The notes beneath the pieces were generated by a model. The model made no database searches. It had not been told where the DNA came from and saw only the letters and a list, made by a program, of their open reading frames with translations. From Planctomycetota bacterium (GTDB lineage Bacteria > Planctomycetota > UBA1135 > GCA-002686595): a stretch of 42,334 bases of DNA. The stretch spans positions 1 through 42,334 of the forward strand of contig PBIX01000059.1 of NCBI GenBank assembly GCA_002720975.1, written 5' to 3'. The translations under genes were made by a program, and so were the position numbers. Every line of letters starts with the position of its first letter. The first letter of the stretch is position 1. Below are positions 24,619-32,488 of the stretch, piece after piece.

Positions 24619-25743
24619 ATGAAACCCCCTAGCTTGCTCTCTCGCGTGGCTCGTCACTCGCGCCTCTCTTGGCGGGCGCTGGGATATGGATCCGTAGAAC
24701 CACCCCCGTTTCTCACGGTGTTCATCAACTCCATCTGCAATCTGACGTGCGAACACTGCTTCTACTGGCAGCAGCTGAACAAGCGGGACGATCTCAACCT
24801 TGAGGAGTTCAAGCGGCTCTCCTCTGAATTGGGCCCCGTCGAAATCCTGAACATCTCAGGGGGCGAGCCGTACCTGCAACCCGACTTCGCAGAGATCGTC
24901 GAGCTATTCGTAAAGAACAACGGTGTGCGGCAGATCTACGTCCCAACGAATGGGTACTTCACGAAGAAGACCGAGGAGGCGATGCGGGCTATCATGAACT
25001 CCTGCCCGGAGCTGGATCTGTTCGTCAACGAGTTCTCATTGGATGGAACTCCCGAGTTCCACAACACGTTTCGTGGCAATGCAAAGTCCTTCGAAAAGGC
25101 CATGGAGACCTACGACATGCTCGCCGGGCTACAGGAAGAGGACGAGCGCTTTCGGATCCATACGACCTCGACGGCTACCGGGGACAACCTCGCCGAACTC
25201 AAGGCCCTGTGCGACCTCCTGTACGAACGTTGCCCAAAAATGGACCACCACGGAATCGCCATCATCCGTGGCGACAGGAAGAACCCCTCCTTGGAGGGCC
25301 CCGAACTCGATACATTTCGGGAGCTCTACGAGTACACACGCTCCGTCTGGGCGGTACGCGAGGAGGGCCGCTTCGGGGCCATGGTGGAGCCCATGCTGCA
25401 GTGGGCCAAGACACGTACGGCGGAGAAGAAACGCCAGGTTGTGCATTGCACGGCCGGGAAACTCACGGGAGTCGTGCATGCCAACGGAGACGTGAGCGTT
25501 TGTGAGACCCACAAGCCCATCGGCAACCTCCGCCAATCGAGCTTCCGGGAGATTTGGTGTGGTCCGGCAGCCACCGAATTGCGCCGCTCCATCCGAGCCT
25601 GTGAGTGCTGGTGTACCCAGGAGATCGCCATGTGGCCCAGTATCGTCTTCCAACCCTTCGTGCTGGGTCAGGCCTTGGTCGCGGTACGCCCTTGGCCGAG
25701 CCCTTCGAGAAACCCCCTAGCCAAGGCCGGGCCACACGAGTGA
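24619..25743 (+). CDS. Radical SAM protein with SPASM-like C-terminal cysteines
   Basis: Binds a 4Fe-4S cluster through C40-x3-C44-x2-C47 (ICNLTCEHC) and would cleave SAM to a 5'-deoxyadenosyl radical. ILNISGGEPYLQPDF is the GGE motif for SAM binding. The C-terminal part contains Cys277, Cys295, Cys314 and a CECWC group (328, 330, 332), with HANGDVSVCE and GNLRQSSFREIWCG in the SPASM/twitch style, so one or more auxiliary clusters are likely. The substrate is unknown; SPASM proteins act on peptides, sugars or alcohols, and the glycan setting favours a sugar. Its TGA overlaps the GTG of the next oxidoreductase, so the two are translated together. About 30 residues at the C-terminus are extra. 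Confidence 0.88.
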   Translation: MKPPSLLSRVARHSRLSWRALGYGSVEPPPFLTVFINSICNLTCEHCFYWQQLNKRDDLNLEEFKRLSSELGPVEILNISGGEPYLQPDFAEIVELFVKNNGVRQIYVPTNGYFTKKTEEAMRAIMNSCPELDLFVNEFSLDGTPEFHNTFRGNAKSFEKAMETYDMLAGLQEEDERFRIHTTSTATGDNLAELKALCDLLYERCPKMDHHGIAIIRGDRKNPSLEGPELDTFRELYEYTRSVWAVREEGRFGAMVEPMLQWAKTRTAEKKRQVVHCTAGKLTGVVHANGDVSVCETHKPIGNLRQSSFREIWCGPAATELRRSIRACECWCTQEIAMWPSIVFQPFVLGQALVAVRPWPSPSRNPLAKAGPHE

Positions 25744-26795
25744 CGACAATCGCCTTCCTGGGACTGGGAGAGGCCGCACGGGCCATCCACCTACCCGCCT
25801 GCCAATCGGTTCGTAGCCTTCAGGTCGTTGCGGGTGCCGATCCCTGTGAAGAGAGTCGCAGCCAGTTCGGGCGCAAGGCACCGCACCTGGCCTTGTACGC
25901 TAGCGCAAGTGAGCTCCTGGATGCCGTGCAACCGGATTGGGTGCTTGTCGCTGCTCCTCCCAGTCATCACGCCGCGCTCTGCATCCAGGCGCTGGAAGCG
26001 GGAGCCCACGTGTTCTGCGAAAAACCCTTCGTCGAAGCATCGGGTGAAGCGGTGGCCATCCTCGAGGCCAGCGAGAAGGCCAGTCGCGTCGTGGCTGTAA
26101 ACCTTGAATTCCCCTCCATGCCAATCCATGCCGCGCTGATCGAAGCGGCGCGCACCCAGGTCCACGGTCCCCCACTCCTCTTGTCCGCCTGGCAGACCAT
26201 GCGCATGCCTCCCGAGGAGGCGCAGACCTGGCGTGGGGAGGGCAAGTCGATGCAGGAGTTCGGCACGCACGTGGTCAGCCTCGCCCACGAGGTTTTCGGC
26301 AGCTGGCCGCGGAGCGTGGCTGCGCGGATGCCCAAGAGCGCTCTGGGGCCGGGGGATCTGGTCGACATCGTCACCCTCGAATTTCCCTGCGGTGGAGTCG
26401 CCAATCTGGTCTTGAACCGAGTCTGCAGTGGCCGACACCGCTACTTGGATCTTCGGTTGGACACGCCGGAACGCTCTCTGCGATCCTCCATCGGCGGACG
26501 GGCTCGTGCGAGTGTCTCCATCTCACCCGGTAAGAAAACACCGCGATTGGAGGTGGATCTTGCGCGAGGGGGAATGGCCTGGATCGAGGAGGCCTCGGGA
26601 AGGCAGGTCCTCGCCCGTAACCCCGACGAGGTTTTCGTGCATTCCACGGGCCTGCATCTCTCCCAGGTGATCAAGGCCGTGGCCCAGGGCGAGCAACCTC
26701 GCTGGGGTGCACGCGATGCGGTGCAAGTTGTGCGCGTGGTGGAAGCCGCCTATCGCGCAGCTGAAGAGGGGCGAGTCATCAATCTCGACGGGTGA
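25740..26795 (+). CDS. Gfo/Idh/MocA family oxidoreductase coupled to the radical SAM gene (second copy)
   Basis: A 351-aa NAD(P)-dependent oxidoreductase. TIAFLGLGEAARAIHLPAC is the Rossmann strand, with GLGEAA in place of the usual GxGxxG; VLVAAPPSHHAALC follows, then CEKPFVEASG with lysine 95. MQEFGTHVVSLAHEVFG supplies a conserved His-containing helix (GTHVVSLAH), as expected for catalysis in this family. The start is GTG 25740, forming GTGA with the radical SAM stop codon, a translational-coupling junction. The frame's extension to 25605 would lie wholly inside the radical SAM gene. It probably acts on the same intermediate as the radical SAM enzyme, for example reducing or oxidising a sugar carbon. 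The end overlaps the convergent gene by 17 bp. Confidence 0.85.
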   Translation: MTTIAFLGLGEAARAIHLPACQSVRSLQVVAGADPCEESRSQFGRKAPHLALYASASELLDAVQPDWVLVAAPPSHHAALCIQALEAGAHVFCEKPFVEASGEAVAILEASEKASRVVAVNLEFPSMPIHAALIEAARTQVHGPPLLLSAWQTMRMPPEEAQTWRGEGKSMQEFGTHVVSLAHEVFGSWPRSVAARMPKSALGPGDLVDIVTLEFPCGGVANLVLNRVCSGRHRYLDLRLDTPERSLRSSIGGRARASVSISPGKKTPRLEVDLARGGMAWIEEASGRQVLARNPDEVFVHSTGLHLSQVIKAVAQGEQPRWGARDAVQVVRVVEAAYRAAEEGRVINLDG

Positions 26796-27660
26796 GCAAG
26801 GCGCGACATGCGCCTAGCCACTCCCCAATGGCCCAGGTGCCCACGAACAGGGGCAGCCAGGGCAAGGCGCGCAAGAGCTTGAGGTGATCTCCCCCAGCCC
26901 ATACGTCGCGCACGATTTTCAACCCGAATACGGTGCCGGGCAAGAAGAGAGTCGCCACGAAGGCTGCCCGATATAGAAAACTCCTGTGCACCATGCGCTC
27001 GCTCCCATGCCGCAGGCCGTGGCGAAACCTCTGACGCATGAAACTGCCCGCCGACTCTCCACCGAGGTAGTGAGCTATGAACCCGGGATCCCTGGCGAGG
27101 TGGGCCCCCGATTGAACCAGGAAGGCGTTGACCTCGAGCTCCCAGAAACCCTGCTCCCAGAGGGGACGCGAAGTCTTCAGGCATGCAGATGAGTAGCTGG
27201 CGTGATCGGCGGGGATGTCGTGCACCCGTGAGTCGCCAGGCGGGGCGGAGCCGTACTGTCGGTAGCGCTGGAAGAAGATCGCCAGGTCTTGGCCGCGTAA
27301 CCCGGTGGCGGGCCGGATCGGGCCGCTCACGCCAGCAGCGCCCTTTCCATGGGCCGAGATCATTGCGGCTCTCCAACCTTGCTCAGGGAGGAATGAACCG
27401 ATCGTAACCCGGACGAATTCTGCGTGGACAAGCCGGAGGCCCGCGCTCCATAGCTCCGGGGTGAGGCAATCCGCTGGCTGGTGCACGAGAGTGACGGCTG
27501 CGAACTCCTCGCCCAGGTCGCCCGAGGGAGCACCTGCGATCACGGCAACACACTCGTCATCTTCTTCGAGTTCCGCCAGGTGGGCGCGGAGACACTCGAG
27601 AAGGTGCCCGCCCAGCCCGTGATGGGCGATAACGACGCTGACACTCTGGGAGGGACTCAT
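26779..27660 (-). CDS. GT2-like membrane protein lacking the DxD motif (paralogue C)
   Basis: A 293-aa relative of the GT2 proteins at 23.6 and 28.5 kb. The fold is traceable: SVSVVIAHHGLGGHLLECLR at the N-terminus, then FVRVTIGSFLPEQGW (82-96) where active relatives carry the acidic motif. Here the positions read I87-G-S-F90, with no acidic residue, so sugar-nucleotide chemistry is doubtful. IPADHASYSSACLKT matches the acceptor-strand position and FRHGLRHGSERM the arginine-rich helix. The C-terminal helices end WAIGEWLGACRALL, as in the family. The ATG at 27660 overlaps the upstream stop codon (ATGA). It may be a pseudoenzyme partner or an accessory membrane protein, or may be in decay; the frame is intact. 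Confidence 0.65.
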   Translation of the reverse strand: MSPSQSVSVVIAHHGLGGHLLECLRAHLAELEEDDECVAVIAGAPSGDLGEEFAAVTLVHQPADCLTPELWSAGLRLVHAEFVRVTIGSFLPEQGWRAAMISAHGKGAAGVSGPIRPATGLRGQDLAIFFQRYRQYGSAPPGDSRVHDIPADHASYSSACLKTSRPLWEQGFWELEVNAFLVQSGAHLARDPGFIAHYLGGESAGSFMRQRFRHGLRHGSERMVHRSFLYRAAFVATLFLPGTVFGLKIVRDVWAGGDHLKLLRALPWLPLFVGTWAIGEWLGACRALLTRRD

Positions 27661-28541
27661 GACCATCGCTCACCGCTCTTGCCCGGGCCGCGCAGGGCAC
27701 CCATCCCCTCACCGACGCCTATAGCCAAGAGCATCAACTTCACTTGCACAAAGGAACGTAGCAACTGCCCCAGAAGCCCCGCGGCAGCGGTGGCCCGGAT
27801 GATGCGCCAGCCCAGAACTGCCGGAACGAGCGTGGCTCCGAGCATCCAGAGCAGCCGCAGGGGCAGGCCCTTGTCCTTCATGCGCTGCCCACCCACGAGG
27901 CGGCCCTGGTGGTAGAGATCCCGACACGCCTCCCTGAAGGGCAGGCGATTGTCATCGATCAGCACGGACCCCGTCGGACGAAACGACTCTCCGGCCGTGA
28001 AGAGGGTGGCCTGCAGTTGGGGTTGAATGAGCTCGGCGGAGTGCTCCTCAAGGAGTGCAAGCAGGGCCTGCCGATTGAAGCTGGCGTTCACGAGGGGGGG
28101 CAGCTGGACCTCACCGGGCTCTCGCTCCAGGAGCCTGCCGTACTCGACCATCGTCAGGGCCCAGTGGGAAGCCCCGCCCGAGGCACGCATTACCGACCCA
28201 CTTGCCGGATCGACAGGGCCGCGGCCTTCGAGGGCGCGGTGTCCAGCAAGCAGGCCCGGTGCTGGCCGACCAAACCCTTCGGTGAGGATCACGCGAGAAG
28301 CGCTAGCAGCCTGCAGCCCTCGCAGTCGCAGTTGAGGAATGGTCGCCCCTTCGTCGCCGGCGACGAGGCGCAGATTGCCCCCCTCGTCAGGCATGCCGGT
28401 GAGATTCCCATGCACGAGGAGGACCTCCGCGGTGGGCGAGGCCCGTGCGAATTCGGCCCACTCATTCAGCCAGCCGCCCCGGGCCCTCGCCTGGCGCTTG
28501 CCCACCACCACAACCACGCTCGACTCGAATGGACTTGTCAC
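27657..28541 (-). CDS. GT2-like membrane protein with degenerate active-site motif (paralogue B)
   Basis: A 294-aa protein aligned with the GT2 family by position rather than strong identity. RVILTEGFGRPAPGLL (84-99) occupies the DxD region and reads E88-G-F-G91 in place of D-x-x-D, retaining one acidic residue. VNASFNRQALLALLE corresponds to the acceptor strand and FREACRDLYHQGRLVGGQRM to the basic helix. The C-terminal hydrophobic stretch ends AIGVGEGMGALRGPGKS, the shared family ending. It starts with GTG directly after the TGA of paralogue D and ends overlapping paralogue C, so the three are a tight operon. Function unknown; a non-catalytic role is plausible. Confidence 0.6.
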   Translation of the reverse strand: MTSPFESSVVVVVGKRQARARGGWLNEWAEFARASPTAEVLLVHGNLTGMPDEGGNLRLVAGDEGATIPQLRLRGLQAASASRVILTEGFGRPAPGLLAGHRALEGRGPVDPASGSVMRASGGASHWALTMVEYGRLLEREPGEVQLPPLVNASFNRQALLALLEEHSAELIQPQLQATLFTAGESFRPTGSVLIDDNRLPFREACRDLYHQGRLVGGQRMKDKGLPLRLLWMLGATLVPAVLGWRIIRATAAAGLLGQLLRSFVQVKLMLLAIGVGEGMGALRGPGKSGERWS

Positions 28542-29483
28542 TCAATACACCATTCTGCACGATCGCCCTGCTCCAAACCACGTGCCGAGGATCTCACCCC
28601 AGCCCCAAGCCACACACAGGATCACGAGGGGAAGCGAGGCGCCCACCGTCAGGTGTCGCGTAGCCGGGTTGGATCTGGCACGGCGCAGGTGGCGAATGGA
28701 GAGCAGGGCCGGCACTACGGGGATGAGAAGCGCCAACTTGAACTTCTCAAGGGGTGCGGCCCGGGTCCGTCGCATGGCACCAAAGCAACGGCCGTAGTGA
28801 TAGCGTCGTCGACAAAAGGCCCAGATCCCCATGCGGATGTGGTGATGCACGCGCATGGAGCGGGTGAGGTGAAGGTGCCCACCCTGAGCGTGGATACGGC
28901 GGTGAAAGAAGGGCTTGTAGAACCCGCCCGGCAGCAGGTCCGGGCAGATCTCATCGAAGACCTCGCGCCGATAGGCCATGTTGTTGCCCGGTAGATCGCC
29001 GAGGGTTTGCCCTTCGCGAATTTCCGGCGCAAAGGCCCCGTATTCGAACAGGTATCCAGCGAGGTTGCCCCATACCTCGGGCCCCTCAATGACCACCTCA
29101 CCACCAATCCCGAAGACGTCAGGAGCCAACCCGGAGAAAGTCTCTTGGATTGACTGCAACCACCCGGGCTCGGCACGGTCAAAAGCGTCGATGAAAGCGA
29201 TCAACGACCCGCGCGCTTGCGCAATGGCCTGCCCCTTGCCTTCCGGCATGGTGGCACCCGCGACGGTGATGTGCCGAACCCACGGGTGCTCACGTTGGAT
29301 GATCTCCGTGGTCCCGTCATCTGAGGCGTCGGCGACGAGCACCTCCGCAGCTTCGATTCCCTCTTGACACCGAAGTGATTCCAAGACGGTCCGGATGGCG
29401 GAGCGAGCCTCGCGTGCGTACACGATGACCGAAACGAACGGGGTCGTTCGGTCCGGATCCTCCCCTCCTGCCGGTGTGGTCAT
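28542..29483 (-). CDS. Family 2 glycosyltransferase with C-terminal membrane helices (paralogue D)
   Basis: First gene of the reverse-strand GT2 operon, 313 aa. FVSVIVYAREARSAIRTVLESL begins the GT-A fold and VLVADASDDGTTEII is the second strand. FIDAFDRAEPGWL (98-110) carries D99-A-F-D102, a slightly altered DxD. LPGNNMAYRREVFDEI is the acceptor-site motif and FHRRIHAQGGHL the region of the catalytic base. RRRYHYGRCFGAMR precedes C-terminal helices that end VAWGWGEILGTWFGAG. The frame extends to 29519, but ATG 29481-29483 starts close to the fold. This copy looks catalytically competent. It is divergent from the flippase across about 500 bp. Confidence 0.8.
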   Translation of the reverse strand: MTTPAGGEDPDRTTPFVSVIVYAREARSAIRTVLESLRCQEGIEAAEVLVADASDDGTTEIIQREHPWVRHITVAGATMPEGKGQAIAQARGSLIAFIDAFDRAEPGWLQSIQETFSGLAPDVFGIGGEVVIEGPEVWGNLAGYLFEYGAFAPEIREGQTLGDLPGNNMAYRREVFDEICPDLLPGGFYKPFFHRRIHAQGGHLHLTRSMRVHHHIRMGIWAFCRRRYHYGRCFGAMRRTRAAPLEKFKLALLIPVVPALLSIRHLRRARSNPATRHLTVGASLPLVILCVAWGWGEILGTWFGAGRSCRMVY

Positions 29484-30028
29484 TCCGCGTTTGCGCCTCG
29501 GTCGTGGTGCTCGCTCCATCCACTGAAAGCCCCACAGCAGACTTCTTGCAAGACCGTGGGGGCAACCTCTTGACGCTCACGGGCAATGGGGACGCTCATA
29601 TGATCAATGCCCTACTCGCTGCGCACCTCATGCCCTGTGCACGCCGGTTCGAATGCGCGCTGACGTGGTGCAAGAGTGGATGGTCGCATCGCCCCTGGGA
29701 TCGATCTTCTGTCACTGTCATGGTGCTGAGATTCCTGGGGTGCCTCCACGTGTTCGGCCACAGAGCCCCGTGCATGGTCAGGGGCTTGACCTGGGCCAAG
29801 GATTCACCCAAGCATCCCCCACTTCCACGGGTTTGTCGAACAAACCGGAGGCATCCGATTCCCAGATCTGGTCAAAACCTGCCCCAGGAGAGGTGAAAGC
29901 GGTTAGGGAGAGGTAGGTTTTGATGATTGAGCCACCCAGATCCGTAACCTCACCGCCGACAGCCTACTTGGTCGGAGCGACCCACTCGTGACCCCGTGGA
30001 CGCCTCCTCCAACCCACGCTCTTCACCC
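29484..30028. other. Long divergent intergenic region without a supported gene
   Basis: About 545 bp between the reverse-strand GT2 operon and the forward flippase. Open frames exist on both strands, but their translations lack any recognisable motif and their composition is erratic, so I call none. The stretch should hold both divergent promoters. AT-richer sequence around 29905-29930 (AGGTAGGTTTTGATG) is the best place for the forward one. A short GGTTCGAAT near 29645 resembles a tRNA T-loop but has no matching stem. It may contain decayed coding sequence. Confidence 0.5.
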
Positions 30029-31465
30029 ATGGCCCCTCCCCGAGAACCCAACCACTCACAGCATGTTGCGGGGAGCTTCAAGGCCCTGGCCAGCGGAGAG
30101 ATCCTAAGCCGTCTGGTGGCCCTGGCCGCACTGGTCCATCTCACCCGGACTCTGGGGCCGGTCAAGATGGGAATGATCGGATTTGCCGCGGCCATCTGCA
30201 CCTTCATGAGTCTGGCGGTCCAGGCGGGCTTTCGCCACGTGGGCACCAAGGCCGTGGCAGAGAGTCCCGGCCAAGCGTCGAGAATCGCTGCGAGCGGCAC
30301 CCTCGTACGGTTGATCGTAGCGGCCCTGGCCTTTTCCCTGATTTTTGTGGTGGCCTCCGGGCTTCCCGCCACGGGACCTGTGATCGTGGTGACCGCTCTC
30401 TCTCTATTCTCCTTGGCCCTCGATCCTACGTGGGTCTTCAAGGGACTCGAACGCAACCGTCAAGTTGGATGGGCTCTGGTCGTCAAGCAGTCCATATACG
30501 TGGTGCTCGTATACACGCTCGTAAGTGAACCTACGGATTTCATCATCGTCCCTGCGTGCTTGTTCGCTGCCGATCTCACGGTCTCCTCCTACCTCCTGCG
30601 GTCGCTTCTACGAGGAGCCAAACCAAACCTGAGCTTGAATCTGGGATGGGGTCTCCTGAAGGACTCCGTGCCCGTAGTAGGGACAGGACTGTTCCGCCAC
30701 ACGATCATGACCGCCGATGTGATCCTGATCGGGATCTTCCTGACGGGCGAAGCGGGAAACCGTGCCATGGGTCTGTACACGGTGCCCTACAGCATTGTGT
30801 TCATGGCACTCGCCGTCTCATCCGCACTGCACGACAGCTACCGGCCCGCCATCGTGCGTGCCTTCCGTGAAGGCAAGGAGAGCTTGCATGCAGCCTGCCG
30901 AGGATCTCTGGCGGCCTCTGCCGCGGTAGGGGCCCCCATCGTGGTCGGCGGCGCAATGGTGGCTGGGCCACTGATCGGTTTCGTGATGGGAGCAGAATAC
31001 GTGGACGGCGCAGCCCCTTTTCGAGTCATCTTGGCCAGTGCTGGTTTGCTGTTCCTTGGAGGCGTCATGCACAACCTGTTTCTCGCCTCTGGTCAATTGG
31101 CGGCGGAGACCAGGATTCATGGACTCGCGGCACTTCTGAACGTGGGCCTCAACCTGTTCTTGATTCCACGCCACGGCCTTATGGGTGCTGCCTGGGCGAC
31201 ACTCAGCGCGGAAGCCTGCGGGCTACTGGGTGCGGGCGTCGTCCTGAAACGGGCGGGGATCCTCGTGGGAATGAGCGCCGTCTTTCGACCCCTCCTCGCG
31301 GCACTGATGATGGGTGCCGTTGTTGGCTTCGTTGGGGCAGAACGCTCCCTCGCTCTGACGGTACCCGTGGGCGTCATCGCCTACGGGTTGGGCCTCATGG
31401 CTCTTCGCGCAGTTCCCGAAGACCTGAAGGGCACAAAGGGGCCGCCTCCCAAAGTGCTTGGGTGA
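30029..31465 (+). CDS. Wzx-like polysaccharide flippase (MATE/MOP superfamily)
   Basis: A 478-aa polytopic membrane protein with about 12-14 hydrophobic helices across its length. FKALASGEILSRLVALAALVHL is the first helix region typical of polysaccharide-biosynthesis flippases, and GFRHVGTKAVAE and VFKGLERNRQVGWAL match the loop signatures of the family. LFLIPRHGLMGAAWATLSAEAC late in the protein is the hallmark L-I-P-x-x-G-x-x-GAA-A-T motif. It would move undecaprenyl-linked glycan units across the inner membrane. GTG 29996 is an alternative, longer start; I prefer the ATG. Glycosyltransferases lie on both sides, but no Wzy or Wzz is recognised nearby. Confidence 0.87.
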   Translation: MAPPREPNHSQHVAGSFKALASGEILSRLVALAALVHLTRTLGPVKMGMIGFAAAICTFMSLAVQAGFRHVGTKAVAESPGQASRIAASGTLVRLIVAALAFSLIFVVASGLPATGPVIVVTALSLFSLALDPTWVFKGLERNRQVGWALVVKQSIYVVLVYTLVSEPTDFIIVPACLFAADLTVSSYLLRSLLRGAKPNLSLNLGWGLLKDSVPVVGTGLFRHTIMTADVILIGIFLTGEAGNRAMGLYTVPYSIVFMALAVSSALHDSYRPAIVRAFREGKESLHAACRGSLAASAAVGAPIVVGGAMVAGPLIGFVMGAEYVDGAAPFRVILASAGLLFLGGVMHNLFLASGQLAAETRIHGLAALLNVGLNLFLIPRHGLMGAAWATLSAEACGLLGAGVVLKRAGILVGMSAVFRPLLAALMMGAVVGFVGAERSLALTVPVGVIAYGLGLMALRAVPEDLKGTKGPPPKVLG

Positions 31466-31478
31466 CCCTGCGAGTCAA

Positions 31479-31506
31479 CTTGGATGGGACATCGTTCCAC
31501 TCCAAG
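31479..31506 (+). terminator. Strong hairpin between the flippase and the 46-codon ORF
   Basis: CTTGGATGGGAC, loop ATC, then GTTCCACTCCAAG pair over 12 positions, with one bulged C and one G-U pair in RNA. It starts 14 bp after the flippase stop codon and ends 2 bp before a TAGAGT box. No T-tract follows, so it may terminate weakly or be a regulatory stem. Confidence 0.4.
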
Positions 31507-31508
31507 GC

Positions 31509-31514
31509 TAGAGT
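31509..31514 (+). promoter_or_regulatory. Candidate -10 box TAGAGT upstream of the coupled small ORF
   Basis: TAGAGT ends 9 nt before the ATG at 31524, immediately after the 31479-31506 hairpin. This spacing would give a 2-3 nt leader, in line with the leaderless pattern elsewhere, but the hexamer is a poorer match. Confidence 0.3.
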
Positions 31515-31523
31515 AGGCTGACG

Positions 31524-31664
31524 ATGAGTGAATCTCCCAATGGCCACCACAAGTCCGTTGAAGCCTTCTCCGCCACTTATGGGGTGAGCATCGGGAACCG
31601 ATCCATGCCGAATTATCGAGCTCGTATCGACGGTCTCAAGGTTATGTGGGCCCCAAGCTCGTGA
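31524..31664 (+). CDS. 46-residue unknown protein, translationally coupled to the next gene
   Basis: ATG 31524 opens 46 codons (MSESPNGHHKSVEAFS at the start, RIDGLKVMWAPSS at the end) and stops at TGA 31662-31664. That TGA overlaps the GTG at 31661 of the alpha/beta-hydrolase in a GTGA junction like the one at 25740. No family is recognised. In exosortase-A loci the equivalent hydrolase is often preceded by a small acyl-carrier protein gene, but this peptide has no Asp-Ser-Leu phosphopantetheine site. It may be a leader ORF that only serves coupling, or a small subunit. Confidence 0.4.
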   Translation: MSESPNGHHKSVEAFSATYGVSIGNRSMPNYRARIDGLKVMWAPSS

Positions 31665-32488
31665 GCAACGAAATCCGTTCTGAGCAACGAGACGCCAAGG
31701 CCTTCTTCATCGGAAGCGAGGCCGAGCAGTTGTTCGCATTCTACCACCAACCCGTCGGGACACCGAGGGACCTGGGGTTCGTCCTGTGCCCTCCCCATGG
31801 ACAAGAGGCGGTGCAATTCCATCGCTCCCTGCGCGTGCTTGCGACCCTCCTCTCAGAGCAGGGCCACCCAACCCTGCGTTTCGACTTCCGGGGTTGCGGA
31901 GATTCAGCCGGCGACCATGACGACTGGTCGCTGGAAAACTGGACAACCGACGTAGGTCTTGCACTGGACGCCTTGAAGGAACGGTCTGGGGTGTCCTCTC
32001 TGGGGCTTGTTGGGCTAAGGCTCGGCGGTCACGTCGCCCTCAAGGCTGCCGCCTTGCGTGGAGACGTCCACGCGATCGTGGCTTGGGATGCGGTGGTCGA
32101 CGGTCACGCATATATTGACGATGCACTCGCCCAACACGAGAACATGCTCGCTCGCGCCCATGTTCGCCCCGACATGGACCCCGAACGTCGCACGCGTAAG
32201 GAGTTGCTAGGTTACGCCATGCCGGGATCGCTCCTTGGCGACCTGGGCGGCATCCAGATGTCGGACCTCCAGGTGGCTCCCGCGCGCCATGCGCTCGTCG
32301 TAGAGAGTTTCCCTGAATTCCCGCAGGACGAACTTGTTCAGCGCATGCAGGAGCTCGGTGTGAACGTCATTCATGAGCGTCACGCGAACCCGCACTTATG
32401 GACTTGGGTGGAGGATTTCGCACGGGTTCACATCCCCCGCAAGATCCTGGACGCAATTCGAGGCTGGGCATTGCGTCAACAGCAATAA
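31661..32488 (+). CDS. Alpha/beta-hydrolase resembling exosortase-A-associated hydrolase 2, nucleophile Ser replaced by Arg
   Basis: A 275-aa alpha/beta-hydrolase-fold protein. FFIGSEAEQLFAFYHQP and FVLCPPHGQE open the fold, and TLRFDFRGCGDSAGDHDDW is the well-conserved loop after strand 4. The nucleophile elbow reads GLVGLRLGGHVAL: the position of Ser in G-x-S-x-G is Arg120. I recall the same Arg in the exosortase-A-associated hydrolase 2 family, where the elbow also reads GLRLG. The overall pattern fits that family, so the enzyme may not use the usual Ser chemistry. No exosortase is in the window. GTG 31661 is preferred over GTG 31646 because it overlaps the stop codon of the 46-codon ORF. 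Confidence 0.7.
   Translation: MSNEIRSEQRDAKAFFIGSEAEQLFAFYHQPVGTPRDLGFVLCPPHGQEAVQFHRSLRVLATLLSEQGHPTLRFDFRGCGDSAGDHDDWSLENWTTDVGLALDALKERSGVSSLGLVGLRLGGHVALKAAALRGDVHAIVAWDAVVDGHAYIDDALAQHENMLARAHVRPDMDPERRTRKELLGYAMPGSLLGDLGGIQMSDLQVAPARHALVVESFPEFPQDELVQRMQELGVNVIHERHANPHLWTWVEDFARVHIPRKILDAIRGWALRQQQ

Noticed and set aside
27909-28994. 361-codon open frame on the plus strand
   Set aside because: It is antisense to the GT2 operon; the reverse-strand genes have coherent family motifs and overlapping start/stop junctions.
29640-29665. GGTTCGAAT resembling a tRNA T-loop
   Set aside because: The flanking bases do not pair into a 5-bp T-stem, the required C after the loop is G, and no anticodon arm or acceptor stem fits upstream.
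29474-29896. 140-codon open frame in the long divergent gap
   Set aside because: It starts inside the GT2 gene on the opposite strand, shows no motif, and has erratic composition.
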